64,000 bases of DNA from Pseudomonas sp. PB106 (GCF_009764645.1 NZ_RWIM01000078.1:62001-126000), one strand, 5' to 3'; shown: positions 1 to 9,544, counted from the first letter of the stretch. Translations and numbers: made by a program. The notes: a model not told the origin generated them from the sequence alone.

Positions 1-1256
1 GCGCGTTTGCACAGTTGCAGGTTGAACGCGGCGCAGCGCTCGTACACCAGCGCCTCGGCGGCTTCGCTCTGGCAAGGCGCTACGGCGCCCATGCCGATCA
101 AGATTGCAATGGCTTGCTCGAGATCGTCATAAGCCATCGGCGCGACGTCGGCGAGCAGCTGCTGCAGGGTTTTGGCTTCATACGTCTGGCCCGCCAGTGC
201 GTTGAGCACCGGCCCGTAGATTTCCGGTTGTAGCGACGCTTCGCCAGCAGGGCCGGTGACGCTGGACGCGACGTTTTCTGCCGGCTGCATCAGGATGAAT
301 CGGGTCTTGAGCATGCGCGAGCGGCGCTCGGCGGCGCTGAGGCGGTTGGCACCGCGCACGTACAGGTCGCGCCGGAAGGACTGGTTGACGAAATAGTCAC
401 GCGCTTGTTCGCGCATGATCGGATGCTCGATACCGTCGAGGAAGGCCAGGCCTTCGGCGCTCAGGTTCAGCGCATCGACCGAGTCCATCGGCACCGCCGT
501 CGTGACGTAGTCGAGCTTGGCCGGGGCCAACGCATCGGCCATGTCGGCGAAAAACATGCAGTTCCAGTCGCGATTGAAATATTCGTGGGCGACGTATTGG
601 CGATCCTGGCCTTTGATGGTCTTCAACCTGGCGCCCAGGTGCGGCGCGGCAATCGCGTACTTGGGGTTGGCCGCCAGCAGCGCCTCGGAAAACTGCAACG
701 CGGCATCGATGCGCTGATCCGGGCGTGTCGAGTGATTGGCAAAACGGTCGTGCAGGCTGAACAGTTGGCGCAACGGCGCTGAAGGCGACCAGCCCGGCAG
801 CGCGTTGTAGCTGACGTACAGATGTCCACCCGGTTTGAGGTGGCGGCGGGCAAATTCGACGATCAGCTTATGGTTGTCACGGCTGACCCAACTCCAAATG
901 CCGTGCAGGCTGATGCTGTCGAACTGCGGCAAATCCTGGCGCGCCAGCAGTTGCTCGAAGCTGTCGTCATACAGCTTTGCGCCGTTGTGGCTGAGTTCCG
1001 CCAGTTCAATGGCGTGGGCCGCCTGACCCGGATGAAAGTCCGTACCGACGAAGGCTGCGGGGTTGGCCGTGGCGTGGATGTTGATCGACACACCCTGACC
1101 AAAACCGAGCTCGCAGTGGTAGCCGTCGGGATTGTCCAGACTGGAGTAGCCGCGCAACAACAGGCAGTAACGCTGGAAAACCGGATTGATTTCCCGGCTA
1201 TAGCTGTAGGTGTAGCCTTCGTCGGTGAAATAACCTTCGTTCCAGGCGTTGCTCAT
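1..1256 (-). CDS. class I SAM-dependent methyltransferase with methyltransferase regulatory domain (3' part outside window)
   Basis: The reading frame opens at an ATG at 1256 and runs without a stop to the left edge, so the C-terminus lies outside the window (about 418 residues visible). Near residues 45-60 there is a glycine-rich motif I (CELGFGQG), the S-adenosylmethionine loop of class I methyltransferases. Near residue 118 lies LHGIWSWVS and then LKPGGHLYVSYNALPGW, typical of the MethyTransf_Reg (PF10119) family, in which a methyltransferase core is followed by a regulatory domain and a winged-helix-like C-terminus. The substrate is unknown. No downstream partner can be seen. Confidence 0.8.
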   Translation of the reverse strand, partial: MSNAWNEGYFTDEGYTYSYSREINPVFQRYCLLLRGYSSLDNPDGYHCELGFGQGVSINIHATANPAAFVGTDFHPGQAAHAIELAELSHNGAKLYDDSFEQLLARQDLPQFDSISLHGIWSWVSRDNHKLIVEFARRHLKPGGHLYVSYNALPGWSPSAPLRQLFSLHDRFANHSTRPDQRIDAALQFSEALLAANPKYAIAAPHLGARLKTIKGQDRQYVAHEYFNRDWNCMFFADMADALAPAKLDYVTTAVPMDSVDALNLSAEGLAFLDGIEHPIMREQARDYFVNQSFRRDLYVRGANRLSAAERRSRMLKTRFILMQPAENVASSVTGPAGEASLQPEIYGPVLNALAGQTYEAKTLQQLLADVAPMAYDDLEQAIAILIGMGAVAPCQSEAAEALVYERCAAFNLQLCKR

Positions 1257-1538
1257 AGGTGCAGCCTCTTGCATCAAAAATGAGGGGTTGGACTGGCCTC
1301 GTTCAATCTGGCGCTGTCCATCAGAGTGTTGTCGGCAGGATCAAACCATTCGATAGGGTCCATGAGATATTTCACCTCGATGCCAAGGCATCTGGGTTGC
1401 TTTTTTACGCCAATCTGTACATTGAAAGCTACAGCAATAGACCAATAATCGACGGCTCGAATCCTTGGAGTTTGGGCATTGTATGGAAGCTTTACGCATT
1501 GATATCCGTTCACGAGCCATCGTTTCCGGAAGGCCCTC
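1257..1538. other. intergenic region upstream of panB, divergent
   Basis: This spacer of about 280 bases separates two divergently transcribed genes and must hold both promoters. It is noticeably more AT-rich around 1390-1460 than its flanks. I find no convincing gene, repeat or hairpin. A purine-rich GGAAGG precedes the panB start codon. Confidence 0.4.
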
Positions 1539-2354
1539 ATGAGCGTGCACACCCGCACCAAACGCCTGACGGTGCCGCAACTGGTTGCGATGAAGGGCCA
1601 GCAGAAAATCGTTTCGCTCACGGCGTATTCCAGCGCCATCGCCAAGTTGATCGACCCCGTCGTCGATTTCATTCTGATCGGTGATTCGACGGCCATGGTT
1701 GGCTACGGTCGGCCCTCGACGCTGAGCATGACCCTTGAGGAAATCATCGGTCATACGCGGGCGGTGGTCGACAGTACGCGGCTAGCCTGTGTGGTCGCCG
1801 ACATGCCATTTGGCAGTTATCAGGAATCTCCCGAGCAAGCCTTTCGCAATTGCGCTCAGGTGTTGGCGCGCACCGGTTGTGATGCGGTCAAGCTTGAGGC
1901 CAACACAGCCTTGGCGCCGACCGTTGAATTTCTCGTGGCGCGGGGCATTCCGGTCATGGCGCATATTGGGCTGATGCCGCAGTTCGTCAACGTCATGGGC
2001 GGTTTCAAAGCGCAGGGGCTGACCGCTGAAAGCGGTACGCGGATTGCCGAAGACGCCCGCGCCAATCTTGAAGCCGGCGCGTTCAGTTTGCTGCTGGAAG
2101 GGGTGGCGGAAGGTTTGGCCCGACAAATCACCGAAGACTCGAAAATGCCCACGATCGGCATTGGCGCCTCGCCGGCGTGCGATGGTCAGGTGCTGGTCAC
2201 TGAAGACGTACTCGGCCTGGGCGGTGAGCCAGCGCCACGGTTCGTCAAACAGTACGCCGATGTTGGCGGGGTCATTCGTGAGGCGTGCGAGCGTTATGCC
2301 GACGAAGTGCGCCAGGGTCGCTTCCCTGAGGCACGGCATTGCTACGGACTCTAG
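1539..2354 (+). CDS. panB: 3-methyl-2-oxobutanoate hydroxymethyltransferase (ketopantoate hydroxymethyltransferase), stand-alone paralogue
   Basis: The 271-residue protein is a full-length PanB. It transfers the hydroxymethyl group of 5,10-methylene-tetrahydrofolate to alpha-ketoisovalerate, the first step of pantothenate synthesis, in the cytoplasm. By alignment from memory to E. coli PanB, the metal and substrate residues are all present: D49-S50 in LIGDST, D88 in ADMPFGSY, K118 and E120 in VKLE, H142 in AHIGLMPQ, and E187 in LLLEGVA. The loop VKLEANTA deviates from the usual VKLEGG. The gene is not followed by panC, so it is probably a second copy beside a panBC operon elsewhere. A GGAAGG ribosome site lies 7 bases before the ATG. 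It converges on the MocR-like gene with a 6-base gap. Confidence 0.88.
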   Translation: MSVHTRTKRLTVPQLVAMKGQQKIVSLTAYSSAIAKLIDPVVDFILIGDSTAMVGYGRPSTLSMTLEEIIGHTRAVVDSTRLACVVADMPFGSYQESPEQAFRNCAQVLARTGCDAVKLEANTALAPTVEFLVARGIPVMAHIGLMPQFVNVMGGFKAQGLTAESGTRIAEDARANLEAGAFSLLLEGVAEGLARQITEDSKMPTIGIGASPACDGQVLVTEDVLGLGGEPAPRFVKQYADVGGVIREACERYADEVRQGRFPEARHCYGL

Positions 2355-2360
2355 GCCTGG

Positions 2361-3755
2361 CTAGCTCTCAGCCTTGATCGCCTGCGCCAGTGTTTTCACG
2401 GCGTGGCCAATGTTCTTGTCCCAATCGAGGGTGAAGCTCAGGCGCAGATGCTGCAGCCAGGCGCCTTGCTGGCTGAAGATTTCACCGGGTGCGATGACGA
2501 TCCGCTCAGCCAGCAAGCGTTCGAACACGCGGCGCATGTCCACCGGGCGCGCAGCCTTGAGCCAAAAACTCGCGCCGCCGTGGGGGACGGTCACTTCAAA
2601 CTGGCCGTCGCCGTGCTGTTCCAGCAGGGCCTGCATCTTTCGCATGCGCTGGAGCAGCAGCGTCTGCAGGGATTTCAGGTGTTGGTCGATGCGCTTTGAG
2701 GCGTAGAGACGGGCGATGGCTTTCTGTCGAGTCGGCGACAGACGAAAGCCGCGCTGCTGAAACAATCGTTGCAATTGCTCGCCGTGCTGCCGACACAGGA
2801 CATAGCCGTAAGGGGCTTCGGGGCCGATGATTTTGTCGAACGTCGAGAACACCAGCAGCTTGTCCGGGTCGGCAAAATCCCGATAACGCGCGGGTGAGGG
2901 CGAGAAACATACTTCGCCCCACGTATCGTTTTCGAACAGCCAGATCTCTCGCTCGGCCAGCCATTTACAGATCTGCTGTTTATCCTGCGCCGGCATCAGC
3001 GTGCCTTGGGGCATATTCACTGTAGAGGACAACACCGCCAGTCGCACCGGTTCGCGCGCAAGCAATACGCCGAGCGCGGGCAGATCGAAGCGGCCGTCGT
3101 CTCCCAGAGGCATTTCAATCACGCGAATTCCCGCTGTCTGCAAGGCCCGCAGAATCGCCCATGAGCAGGGCGACTCCACCAGCGCAACGCTGCCGCCAAG
3201 ATTCAAGGCATTCAGCGACAACTCGAACACGCTGCGCAGATCGGCGCCGATGTAGACGTCGTCGGCTTGCCAATAGCAGCGAGCGGAGCGGGTGTAGTGT
3301 TCGGCCAGAACGCTGCGCAATTCGCTTTCGCCGAGTGACTGATAGAGCGGTGTGTGAGCTTGTGGATATTGGCGGGCCAGTTCGCGTTCGATCATCAACA
3401 GCGGGCCTTGCAGCGACAACAACAGCGCCGGGGCATCGCTGCTGAGGGCGAGCATGCCTGGCTGCCGGGCGCTGGCGAACACGGTGTCGAGAAGGCTCTC
3501 CGAGCGGGCACTCAACGCTGGGCTCGGCGCCTCTCGGGTGAAATAGCCGAACCGGGCCTTGGCGTGAATCCGGCCTTCATCTTCGAGCAGGGCATAAGCG
3601 TATTTGGTGGTCGACACTGAAACGCCAAGACGCAGCGCCAGTTCGCGCAGGGATGGCAGCTTTTGCTCGCGCTCGCCACGGGCGGTATCAATCAGACCGA
3701 CGAGGTAGTGGTAGACCGCTTGATAGGCGAACGAACTATCGGTGTGTTTCGTCAA
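2361..3755 (-). CDS. MocR-type (GntR/aminotransferase fusion) transcriptional regulator
   Basis: At 464 residues it has the MocR/PdxR layout: an N-terminal GntR winged helix (about 1-75, with LPSLRELALRLGVSVSTTKYAY as the recognition region) and a fold-type I aminotransferase-like domain (about 110-464). The stretch LVFSTFDKIIGPEAPYGYVLC is where the PLP-binding lysine is expected; the K in STFDKI is the likely Schiff-base residue. Such proteins use PLP as a cofactor or effector to control vitamin B6, amino-acid or cell-wall genes. The neighbouring panB is convergent, not divergent, so a regulatory link between them is only a guess. The start MTKHTDSS gives the usual family length. Confidence 0.85.
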   Translation of the reverse strand: MTKHTDSSFAYQAVYHYLVGLIDTARGEREQKLPSLRELALRLGVSVSTTKYAYALLEDEGRIHAKARFGYFTREAPSPALSARSESLLDTVFASARQPGMLALSSDAPALLLSLQGPLLMIERELARQYPQAHTPLYQSLGESELRSVLAEHYTRSARCYWQADDVYIGADLRSVFELSLNALNLGGSVALVESPCSWAILRALQTAGIRVIEMPLGDDGRFDLPALGVLLAREPVRLAVLSSTVNMPQGTLMPAQDKQQICKWLAEREIWLFENDTWGEVCFSPSPARYRDFADPDKLLVFSTFDKIIGPEAPYGYVLCRQHGEQLQRLFQQRGFRLSPTRQKAIARLYASKRIDQHLKSLQTLLLQRMRKMQALLEQHGDGQFEVTVPHGGASFWLKAARPVDMRRVFERLLAERIVIAPGEIFSQQGAWLQHLRLSFTLDWDKNIGHAVKTLAQAIKAES

Positions 3756-3853
3756 TGCAGTCTTCCTTGATTGTCGGCCTGATGTTTTTCATCAAATTCT
3801 GCCGCTGCGGGCCAACGGTACTACATTGCGCAAAAGACGTGTTCTACGCCCAT

Positions 3854-3876
3854 AAAAAGCCCGGCAAGCGCCGGGC
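3854..3876 (-). terminator. rho-independent terminator of the hemerythrin gene
   Basis: On the minus strand a perfect 7-bp stem GCCCGGC / GCCGGGC with a GCTT loop is followed directly by five T residues. It sits 19 bases after the hemerythrin stop codon. Confidence 0.85.
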
Positions 3877-3894
3877 GATATTGGATTTGCAGCG

Positions 3895-4371
3895 TTACGC
3901 CGCCATGTTTCCAGCGGCCATTTCCTTCTTGCAACTGGCCTTCATGGCCTCCATCTGCAGGCCCAGTTCTTCAAGCTTTTCCTTGCCCAGGAGCTTTTTC
4001 GCTTGCGGGAACATCTCCGTTTCTTCCTCTTCGATATGGTGCTCAAGCAGCTCTTTGACCACTTTCACCCGACCGGAAAACTCCGGTGTGCCCGGGTCGG
4101 TGAGTTTCAGGTCGGGCAGGACCAGAGAGTCGACGGTGCGGTGCTCTTCCTTGGCCTCGAAGTACATGATGTCCTGCTCTTTGCTGCCGGCTTCCTTGAA
4201 CGCGGGGTAGAGAATTTCCTCTTCCAGGCGGGTGTGGATCGAGATTTCCATTTCCAGTTTGCCCAACAGTTCCACGCGTTTTTTCAGCGCCCGCTCCGTC
4301 GAGTCGCTCAGTTGGCTAAGGATGTCTTTGACTTTTGCATGATCGGCTTTGAGAAGGTCGATGGCGTTCAT
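3895..4371 (-). CDS. hemerythrin HHE cation-binding domain protein
   Basis: This 158-residue all-helical cytoplasmic protein carries the hemerythrin diiron ligand pattern: H11 (KADHAKV), H46 with E50 (HTRLEEE), H77 (EEHRTV), and H111/H112 with E115/E116 (LEHHIEEEE). Bacterial proteins of this type bind O2, NO or peroxide at a diiron site and are often part of oxidative or general stress responses. A lysine-rich C-terminal tail (121-158) follows. The gene is monocistronic, with its own terminator, and is divergent from the dehydrogenase at 4692. Confidence 0.87.
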   Translation of the reverse strand: MNAIDLLKADHAKVKDILSQLSDSTERALKKRVELLGKLEMEISIHTRLEEEILYPAFKEAGSKEQDIMYFEAKEEHRTVDSLVLPDLKLTDPGTPEFSGRVKVVKELLEHHIEEEETEMFPQAKKLLGKEKLEELGLQMEAMKASCKKEMAAGNMAA

Positions 4372-4691
4372 GTTGAGTGGCCTCTGCTGTCACGGAGTGA
4401 ACACAGGCGCGTTGTCTCTCGGCGCTGTGAATGCTCTCAATCCATCGCATTTGTTGTGCCATTTTCATGCCTGACGTTCTGTCGCTATGGATCAAGGGCT
4501 TACGTGAATGCGGGCAAAAAGCCTTCGTGCAGCCTGCATGAACAGGGTGTTGCCGGCAGTGCAGATCACCGCTTTGCCGCGCTGGGGGCGCCGCTGATCC
4601 GAATCTGCAAAAGCCTTCTGAACTCGTTTTCGCATTGCTTTGCCGTATTGAGAACAGCAGGCATTTCACTCAAGCGAATGAGGAACTCACC
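4372..4691. promoter_or_regulatory. divergent intergenic region between hemerythrin and dehydrogenase genes
   Basis: These 320 bases must contain two divergent promoters. The only thing I can point to is GAACTC at 4620-4625, which resembles the first half of an ECF-type promoter, but no matching -10 box is evident 16-17 bases downstream. Short open frames here have poor start sites and I do not consider them genes. Confidence 0.35.
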
Positions 4692-5915
4692 ATGCGAGCA
4701 ATGACCTATCACGGCGCCCATGACATCAGAGTCGAAACCGTCCCGGACCCCATACTCGAAGCGCCCGACGACATCATCCTGCGAGTGACCGCCACGGCGA
4801 TTTGCGGCTCGGACTTGCACCTGTATCGCGGCAAGATTCCGACCGTCGAGCACGGTGATATTTTCGGCCATGAGTTTATGGGCGTGGTCGAGGAATCCGG
4901 GTCGGCGGTGACGGCGGTACAGCGCGGTGACCGGGTGGTGATTCCATTTGTGATTGCCTGCGGTGATTGTTTTTTCTGCCAGCAAGAGCTGTACGCAGCC
5001 TGCGAAACGACCAACAGCGGCCCGGGCGGGGCCATGAATAAAAAGATCATTCCGCCGCCCGCAGCCTTGTTCGGCTACAGCCGCATGTACGGCGGCATTC
5101 CCGGTGGTCAGGCGGAATTGGTGCGCGTGCCCAAGGCGAATACCGGGCCGTTCAAGGTGCCGGGGACGCTGTCTGACGAGAAGGTGCTGTTCCTCTCCGA
5201 CATCCTGCCGACCGCTTGGCAAGCAGTGACCAATGCCGGCATTGGCCCGGGCTCAAGCATCGCGATTTACGGCGCAGGGCCGGTCGGACTGCTCAGTGCG
5301 GCATGCGCAAAAATGCTCGGCGCCGAGCGGATTTTCATGGTCGATCACCACCCGTACCGGCTCGATTACGCGCAACGCACCTACGGCGTGATTCCAATCA
5401 ACTTCGATGACGACGATGACCCGGCGGACACCATTATTCGCCAGACGCCCGGCAGTCGTGGCGTGGACGCGGTGGTCGATGCGGTTGGCTTCGAGGCCAA
5501 GGGCAGCACCACGGAAACCATTCTCGCCACGCTCAAGCTCGAGGGCAGCAGCGGCAAGGCGTTGCGCCAATGCATTGCCGCCGTGCGTCGCGGCGGCGTG
5601 GTCAGCGTGCCGGGCGTGTACTCGGGGTTCATTCATGGATTTCTGTTTGGCGATGCCTTCGATAAAGGCCTGACCTTCAAGATGGGCCAGACCCATGTGC
5701 AGCGCTATTTGCCGGAATTGCTCGACTACATCGAAACCGGACGGCTGCAGCCCGAAGCGATCATCACTCATCGGATGTCGCTGGAGCAGGTCGCCGAGGG
5801 TTACCGGATTTTCGACAAGAAAGAAGAAAACTGCCGCAAGGTCATTCTGACCCCCGGCAGCAGTGATGTGCCATTAGCGCAAATGGAAGAAATGCCGCCC
5901 TTGGTGCCCGCCTAA
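4692..5915 (+). CDS. zinc-dependent alcohol dehydrogenase, formaldehyde dehydrogenase-like
   Basis: The 407-residue medium-chain dehydrogenase has catalytic-zinc ligands C38 (ICGSD) and H60-E61 (GHEFMG), and a structural-zinc cysteine cluster C90, C93, C96 and C104. A Rossmann dinucleotide motif [11 protein letters not shown] lies near residue 197. The insert after the cysteine cluster ([10 protein letters not shown]...) and the long C-terminal half resemble the glutathione-independent formaldehyde dehydrogenase/FdhA-like branch, so aldehyde or alcohol oxidation with NAD is likely; the exact substrate is unknown. The chosen ATG is preceded by GAGGAA. An in-frame upstream ATG at 4635 lacks a ribosome site. 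Confidence 0.87.
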   Translation: MRAMTYHGAHDIRVETVPDPILEAPDDIILRVTATAICGSDLHLYRGKIPTVEHGDIFGHEFMGVVEESGSAVTAVQRGDRVVIPFVIACGDCFFCQQELYAACETTNSGPGGAMNKKIIPPPAALFGYSRMYGGIPGGQAELVRVPKANTGPFKVPGTLSDEKVLFLSDILPTAWQAVTNAGIGPGSSIAIYGAGPVGLLSAACAKMLGAERIFMVDHHPYRLDYAQRTYGVIPINFDDDDDPADTIIRQTPGSRGVDAVVDAVGFEAKGSTTETILATLKLEGSSGKALRQCIAAVRRGGVVSVPGVYSGFIHGFLFGDAFDKGLTFKMGQTHVQRYLPELLDYIETGRLQPEAIITHRMSLEQVAEGYRIFDKKEENCRKVILTPGSSDVPLAQMEEMPPLVPA

Positions 5916-5930
5916 ATAACCTGATCGGAC

Positions 5931-5954
5931 GGGGCTTTGCCGAGTGCAAGCCCC
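5931..5954. terminator. possible terminator hairpin between convergent genes
   Basis: A perfect 7-bp inverted repeat GGGGCTT / AAGCCCC with a 10-base loop lies between the convergent dehydrogenase and PLDc_N genes. There is no U-tract on either strand, so termination is uncertain. Confidence 0.35.
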
Positions 5955-5966
5955 GCGCCGAGGGCA

Positions 5967-6167
5967 TTACGCCGAGCGATGATTGATATGCTTCGGCCCC
6001 GCCAACGCCCAGGCAATCAAGCCAAACAACGGCACAAACACGATCAACACGATCCACACACCCTTGTTGCTCGATTTTCCTTCGCTCTTGCGCACCCGAT
6101 TGATGGCCCAAAGTTCGATTAGCAGAAGAACTGCCGCCAGTACGATCCACACGGTTTCGATTTGCAT
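5967..6167 (-). CDS. small PLDc_N domain membrane protein
   Basis: This 66-residue protein has two predicted membrane helices (about 5-22 and 38-58) joined by a short basic loop (NRVRKSEGKSSNK). The second helix carries the VPLFGLIAWALAGPK signature of the PLDc_N family (PF13396), which occurs alone as short membrane proteins or ahead of cardiolipin synthases. Function unknown; probably an inner-membrane stress-related protein. An AGGAGG-like site lies just upstream of the ATG at 6167. Confidence 0.75.
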   Translation of the reverse strand: MQIETVWIVLAAVLLLIELWAINRVRKSEGKSSNKGVWIVLIVFVPLFGLIAWALAGPKHINHRSA

Positions 6168-6217
6168 TGGCTACCTCCTGATGGTCTGTGCGTTAGGCGG
6201 CGTGAGTGGCGGCGGGT

Positions 6218-7138
6218 TCATTTCTTTTTATCCAGCGCATTGAGCTGCCGGGCCAGGTCGAGGGCCACACGGCCACTGGCAGCGGTGGGCAGCAGGTGGG
6301 TAAAGGGTATGTCGATCAGGCGGTTCTCACGCACGGCGCGCAGTTGCGAGAGCACCGGGTCGTGGTTCAGCAGGTAACGTTTGCGGCTGGCGGGCGACCA
6401 GTCGGCGTCGGCCAACAGAATAACGTCGGGGTCGCTGACCAGCAGGGTTTCGCGGCTGACCGTGACGCGATACTGGTTGAGGTCGGCGAACACATTGCGC
6501 GCACCGGCGGCGGCCAACAGTGTGGTGACGAAACCGCGCGAGCCTTCCGAATCCAGACCTTTGACTTCACTGTCGAGGTAGAACACTGACAGCGGTTTGC
6601 CGGGCTTGGCCAGAGCGCGGGCGCGGGTGAGATCGGCGTCCATCGCTTCGCTCAATTGCCGTGCCTGTGGCTGTTTGTGCAGCAGTTTGCCGAGGGTCAG
6701 CAAGTCGTTGCGCACATGGCCGAAGTAATCCAGCGAATGCCCGTTGCAAGCGGATTCCAGCAGATATGAACCCACGCCATTGCGCGCCAGCCCCGAGCGC
6801 GACGTCACGCCATCGCCAAACGCCGTGGCAAACCCACCGATCACCAGATCCGGCTTCTGCGCATACAGCACTTCGCTGGCCGGGTATTGCCGCGCGATCA
6901 CGGGCACGCCGAAATACGCCGATGGCCGCTGACCGGCCTCGGTGTCATCCAGATACGCCACGCCCACCAGCGACGAACCTGCGCCCAACGCCAGCACCAG
7001 ATCGGCAGCATGCTGATTCAGCGCGACGATGCGCGAAGGTTGCGCGGCGCGCCAGTTTTCCCCGCAGTTGCGGTAACTGTCGGCAAAGACCGGCGATGAA
7101 CAGAGCAGGGCGCAAAGCCCATATATGAGCGCTCTCAT
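6218..7138 (-). CDS. periplasmic cobalamin-type ABC transporter substrate-binding protein (BtuF-like)
   Basis: The protein (306 residues) starts with a signal peptide (cleavage likely after SSPVFA, residue 19) and has the TroA/BtuF-type two-lobe fold: PSRIVALNQHAADLVLALGAG near residue 34 and QKPDLVIGG near residue 95. It would capture cobalamin or a related chelate in the periplasm. Its start overlaps the stop of the ferredoxin-like gene by 4 bases (ATGA), so it is the last gene of the riboswitch-controlled operon. That placement supports a corrinoid rather than an iron-siderophore substrate. No permease or ATPase gene follows here. Confidence 0.82.
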   Translation of the reverse strand: MRALIYGLCALLCSSPVFADSYRNCGENWRAAQPSRIVALNQHAADLVLALGAGSSLVGVAYLDDTEAGQRPSAYFGVPVIARQYPASEVLYAQKPDLVIGGFATAFGDGVTSRSGLARNGVGSYLLESACNGHSLDYFGHVRNDLLTLGKLLHKQPQARQLSEAMDADLTRARALAKPGKPLSVFYLDSEVKGLDSEGSRGFVTTLLAAAGARNVFADLNQYRVTVSRETLLVSDPDVILLADADWSPASRKRYLLNHDPVLSQLRAVRENRLIDIPFTHLLPTAASGRVALDLARQLNALDKKK

Positions 7139-7494
7139 GGTCGAACCTTGATCAGCAGGTCGGCGACCACTTCACCGCCGAGCAGATGCTTTTCGACCAG
7201 CCGCTGTACGTCGTCATGGCTGTGCACGCCATACCAACACCGTTCGGGGTACACCGTCAGCACCGGCCCGAGATTGCACGGAAACTGACAGTGCGTGCGG
7301 GTCAGCAACACGCCGTCGGGCGTCTCGATACGATCGTGCGCCAGCAGATGCCGGCGCAAGGTTTTCCATAACTGCTGGGCGCCACGCTGGGTGCAGCGCG
7401 GGCCGGTGCAGATGAATACGTGGCGCGCATGCTCGGGCACATGCGACCAGTCCGGGTGCGTGTCGACGCCGTCGACCTGGATGATTTCGCTCAT
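7135..7494 (-). CDS. 2Fe-2S thioredoxin-like ferredoxin family protein
   Basis: This 119-residue protein matches the (2Fe-2S) ferredoxin-like/CbiW-type proteins found in cobalamin operons. Cysteine pairs in FICTGPRCTQRGA (about residues 28-33) and in RTHCQFPCNLGP (about 69-73), spaced as in thioredoxin-like ferredoxins, can hold a 2Fe-2S cluster. It overlaps the receptor gene by one base (TGATG) and the binding-protein gene by four. I infer a redox role in corrinoid reduction or cobalamin synthesis. The ATG at 7494 gives the family's usual length; longer in-frame extensions run inside the receptor gene. Confidence 0.8.
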   Translation of the reverse strand: MSEIIQVDGVDTHPDWSHVPEHARHVFICTGPRCTQRGAQQLWKTLRRHLLAHDRIETPDGVLLTRTHCQFPCNLGPVLTVYPERCWYGVHSHDDVQRLVEKHLLGGEVVADLLIKVRP

Positions 7495-9443
7495 CAGAAG
7501 CGGTACGTGTAGCGCAATTCGGAGGTGAACGGCCGGCCGAGGTTGTCGACGTTGCTCGAACGGCTGGTGACGTAATCGCGGTCGAACAGGTTCTCGACCA
7601 ACAGGCTCACGCGATGTTGGTGGGCGCTGTCGAGGTAGCGATAGGTGTCGGCATCGACCACCGAATAATGGCCGTACTCGACCTGTTTCGAGCTGATCAC
7701 ATCGCGGATATAGCGGATCGCACCGCCGGCGCCCCACATACGGTTTTCCGACTCGTAGCCAACCCGCGAGCGGGCGAAGAAGCTCGGAATGTCATTGATC
7801 GTGACGCCGGCGCGGGACTCGGTGAGGTTGCGGGTCATGTCCGCTTGCAGGCTCCACTGATCGTTGAGCGCGAGTTTGGCGTCCGCCTCGAAACCGCGCA
7901 TCTGGATCTGGCCGTCGCCGTTGACCCACTGCACGTCGTCGAGGGTGATCAGGTCGTCGATCTTGCGCTTGAACAGGGTCACGCTGGCGCTGAATTCACG
8001 TTCTAGCAGCAAGCCTTTGTAGTCGACCCCGAGTTCGGCGTTGCGGCTTTTCTCCGGTTTCAGATTGCGATTGCCGATCTCGTCGCCCGGCTCGTTGACG
8101 AACAGTTGCTCGGCGTTCGGCAGTTTGTACGCCGTGCCGTATTGGCCGCGCAGGGCCCAGTTGTCGTTGAGGTCGTACAGCGAAGTGAGCATGCCGACCG
8201 TGGCGCTATCACCGCCGCCCATGGCTTCGTGGCGGATGCCGATGCTCGGGTGCCAGTCGGGCAGGGCGTCGATTTGCGGGCGCAATTGGGTGTACACCGC
8301 GTGCGCTTCGGCCTTGTCGTTGTCGATGATCAGCACATCGTCCTGACCCTTGAACCATTGGTTGTCGGTGCCGAACACCAGCACATGCCCGCCGGACAAT
8401 TCAGCCTTGCCTTCTGCCTGCACGCCCCAATCGGTGAAACCCCAGTAGTCGTTGTGGTTGATGACTTTAGTGCCACCGCCTTCGACGTTGTTGACGCGGG
8501 TGTAGCGCGTGTCCCAATCGTTGATGTGGCCTTTGACGAAGTAGCTCAGGCGCTCGTTGACGTTCTGTTCGAAGGTCGCCGTGGCGATCTGCTGCACGCG
8601 GTCGTTGGTGGTTTTGTGGTTGTCGACCGGGCGGGCGAAATCGAGGTTGGCGTCGGCGTATTGGTAGAACAATTCCAGCCGCGAATCATCACCGAACGAC
8701 TGAATCGCCTTGCCGCCAAACGTGGTGACTTCGTAGGCGCGATTCTTCTCGGTGACGTTTTTCATCTCGCTGTTGCGATAGGGCTGGTAGCCATCGGAGA
8801 CGTTGTGGCTGACGTACGCCAGCAAGCCGAGATCGCCGAAGCCATTGCTGAAGATATTCTCGACCCGCGCATCTTCAGTGGTGCCGCCAAACGTATCGAC
8901 GCCGACGTTCACTTCACCGGCGGTTTTGCGCGATTGCGGGCTGCGGGTGACGATGTTGATCACACCGGAGACGGCTTGCGTGCCGAACAACAGACTCTGC
9001 CCACCCTTGAGCACTTCGATGCGTTCGATGGCGTTGGCTGGCAGGGTGTCGAGATAGAGGCCACCGTACAGACGGTTATTCAGGCGCACGCCGTCGAGCA
9101 GGATCAGCGTGTCGTCATTGCGTCCGCCCAATAGCGAATAGGTGCCGTAGTCGAACGGGCCATTCTTCGGCGCGACGTACAGGCCGGGAATGAACATCTG
9201 CATGACGCGGCTGACGTCGGCACTGGCCCCGGCGCGCTCGATCTGCTCGCGGGTGACGATCTCGACTTTGCTGCCGTAGTGCGCCATCTCGGCGACGGTG
9301 GTGGACTCGACCGAAGGCGCGGAAACGATTTGCTGATTGAGTTCCAGCGGTGCGTCATCGGCCAGCAGAGCAGGGCTGAACAGACAGCTGAACACACAGC
9401 TGAACAGAAGGGTTGGAACAGAGGTGTTGAAACGTCGAATCAT
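7494..9443 (-). CDS. btuB: TonB-dependent cobalamin outer-membrane receptor (BtuB-like)
   Basis: The 649-residue protein has a signal peptide (about 1-28, ending PALLA), a plug domain (about 45-160; VLKGGQSLLFGTQAVSGVINIVT is the conserved plug end) and a 22-strand barrel ending in the aromatic C-terminus RYTYRF. It binds substrate at the cell surface and imports it with energy from TonB-ExbBD. The cobalamin riboswitch directly upstream identifies the substrate as B12 or another corrinoid. The start at 9443 has a GAGAAGA ribosome site and precedes a normal signal peptide. Confidence 0.88.
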   Translation of the reverse strand: MIRRFNTSVPTLLFSCVFSCLFSPALLADDAPLELNQQIVSAPSVESTTVAEMAHYGSKVEIVTREQIERAGASADVSRVMQMFIPGLYVAPKNGPFDYGTYSLLGGRNDDTLILLDGVRLNNRLYGGLYLDTLPANAIERIEVLKGGQSLLFGTQAVSGVINIVTRSPQSRKTAGEVNVGVDTFGGTTEDARVENIFSNGFGDLGLLAYVSHNVSDGYQPYRNSEMKNVTEKNRAYEVTTFGGKAIQSFGDDSRLELFYQYADANLDFARPVDNHKTTNDRVQQIATATFEQNVNERLSYFVKGHINDWDTRYTRVNNVEGGGTKVINHNDYWGFTDWGVQAEGKAELSGGHVLVFGTDNQWFKGQDDVLIIDNDKAEAHAVYTQLRPQIDALPDWHPSIGIRHEAMGGGDSATVGMLTSLYDLNDNWALRGQYGTAYKLPNAEQLFVNEPGDEIGNRNLKPEKSRNAELGVDYKGLLLEREFSASVTLFKRKIDDLITLDDVQWVNGDGQIQMRGFEADAKLALNDQWSLQADMTRNLTESRAGVTINDIPSFFARSRVGYESENRMWGAGGAIRYIRDVISSKQVEYGHYSVVDADTYRYLDSAHQHRVSLLVENLFDRDYVTSRSSNVDNLGRPFTSELRYTYRF

Positions 9444-9544
9444 TGTCTTCTCGAAAAGGATCTTCGCAGAAGAGCATGCAGGAGAAGGCATCGCGCACAC
9501 GCCGACACCGGCCCATGCCCGCCCACCGCAGGATTTTGCCAAAC

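Noticed and set aside
4316..4669. 117-codon minus-strand frame between hemerythrin and the dehydrogenase
   Set aside because: It overlaps the hemerythrin start, is Cys/Arg/Ser-rich, lacks a ribosome site and would block the divergent promoters.
8106..9134. 342-codon open frame antisense to btuB
   Set aside because: Val/Ala-rich shadow of the receptor gene, no ribosome site.
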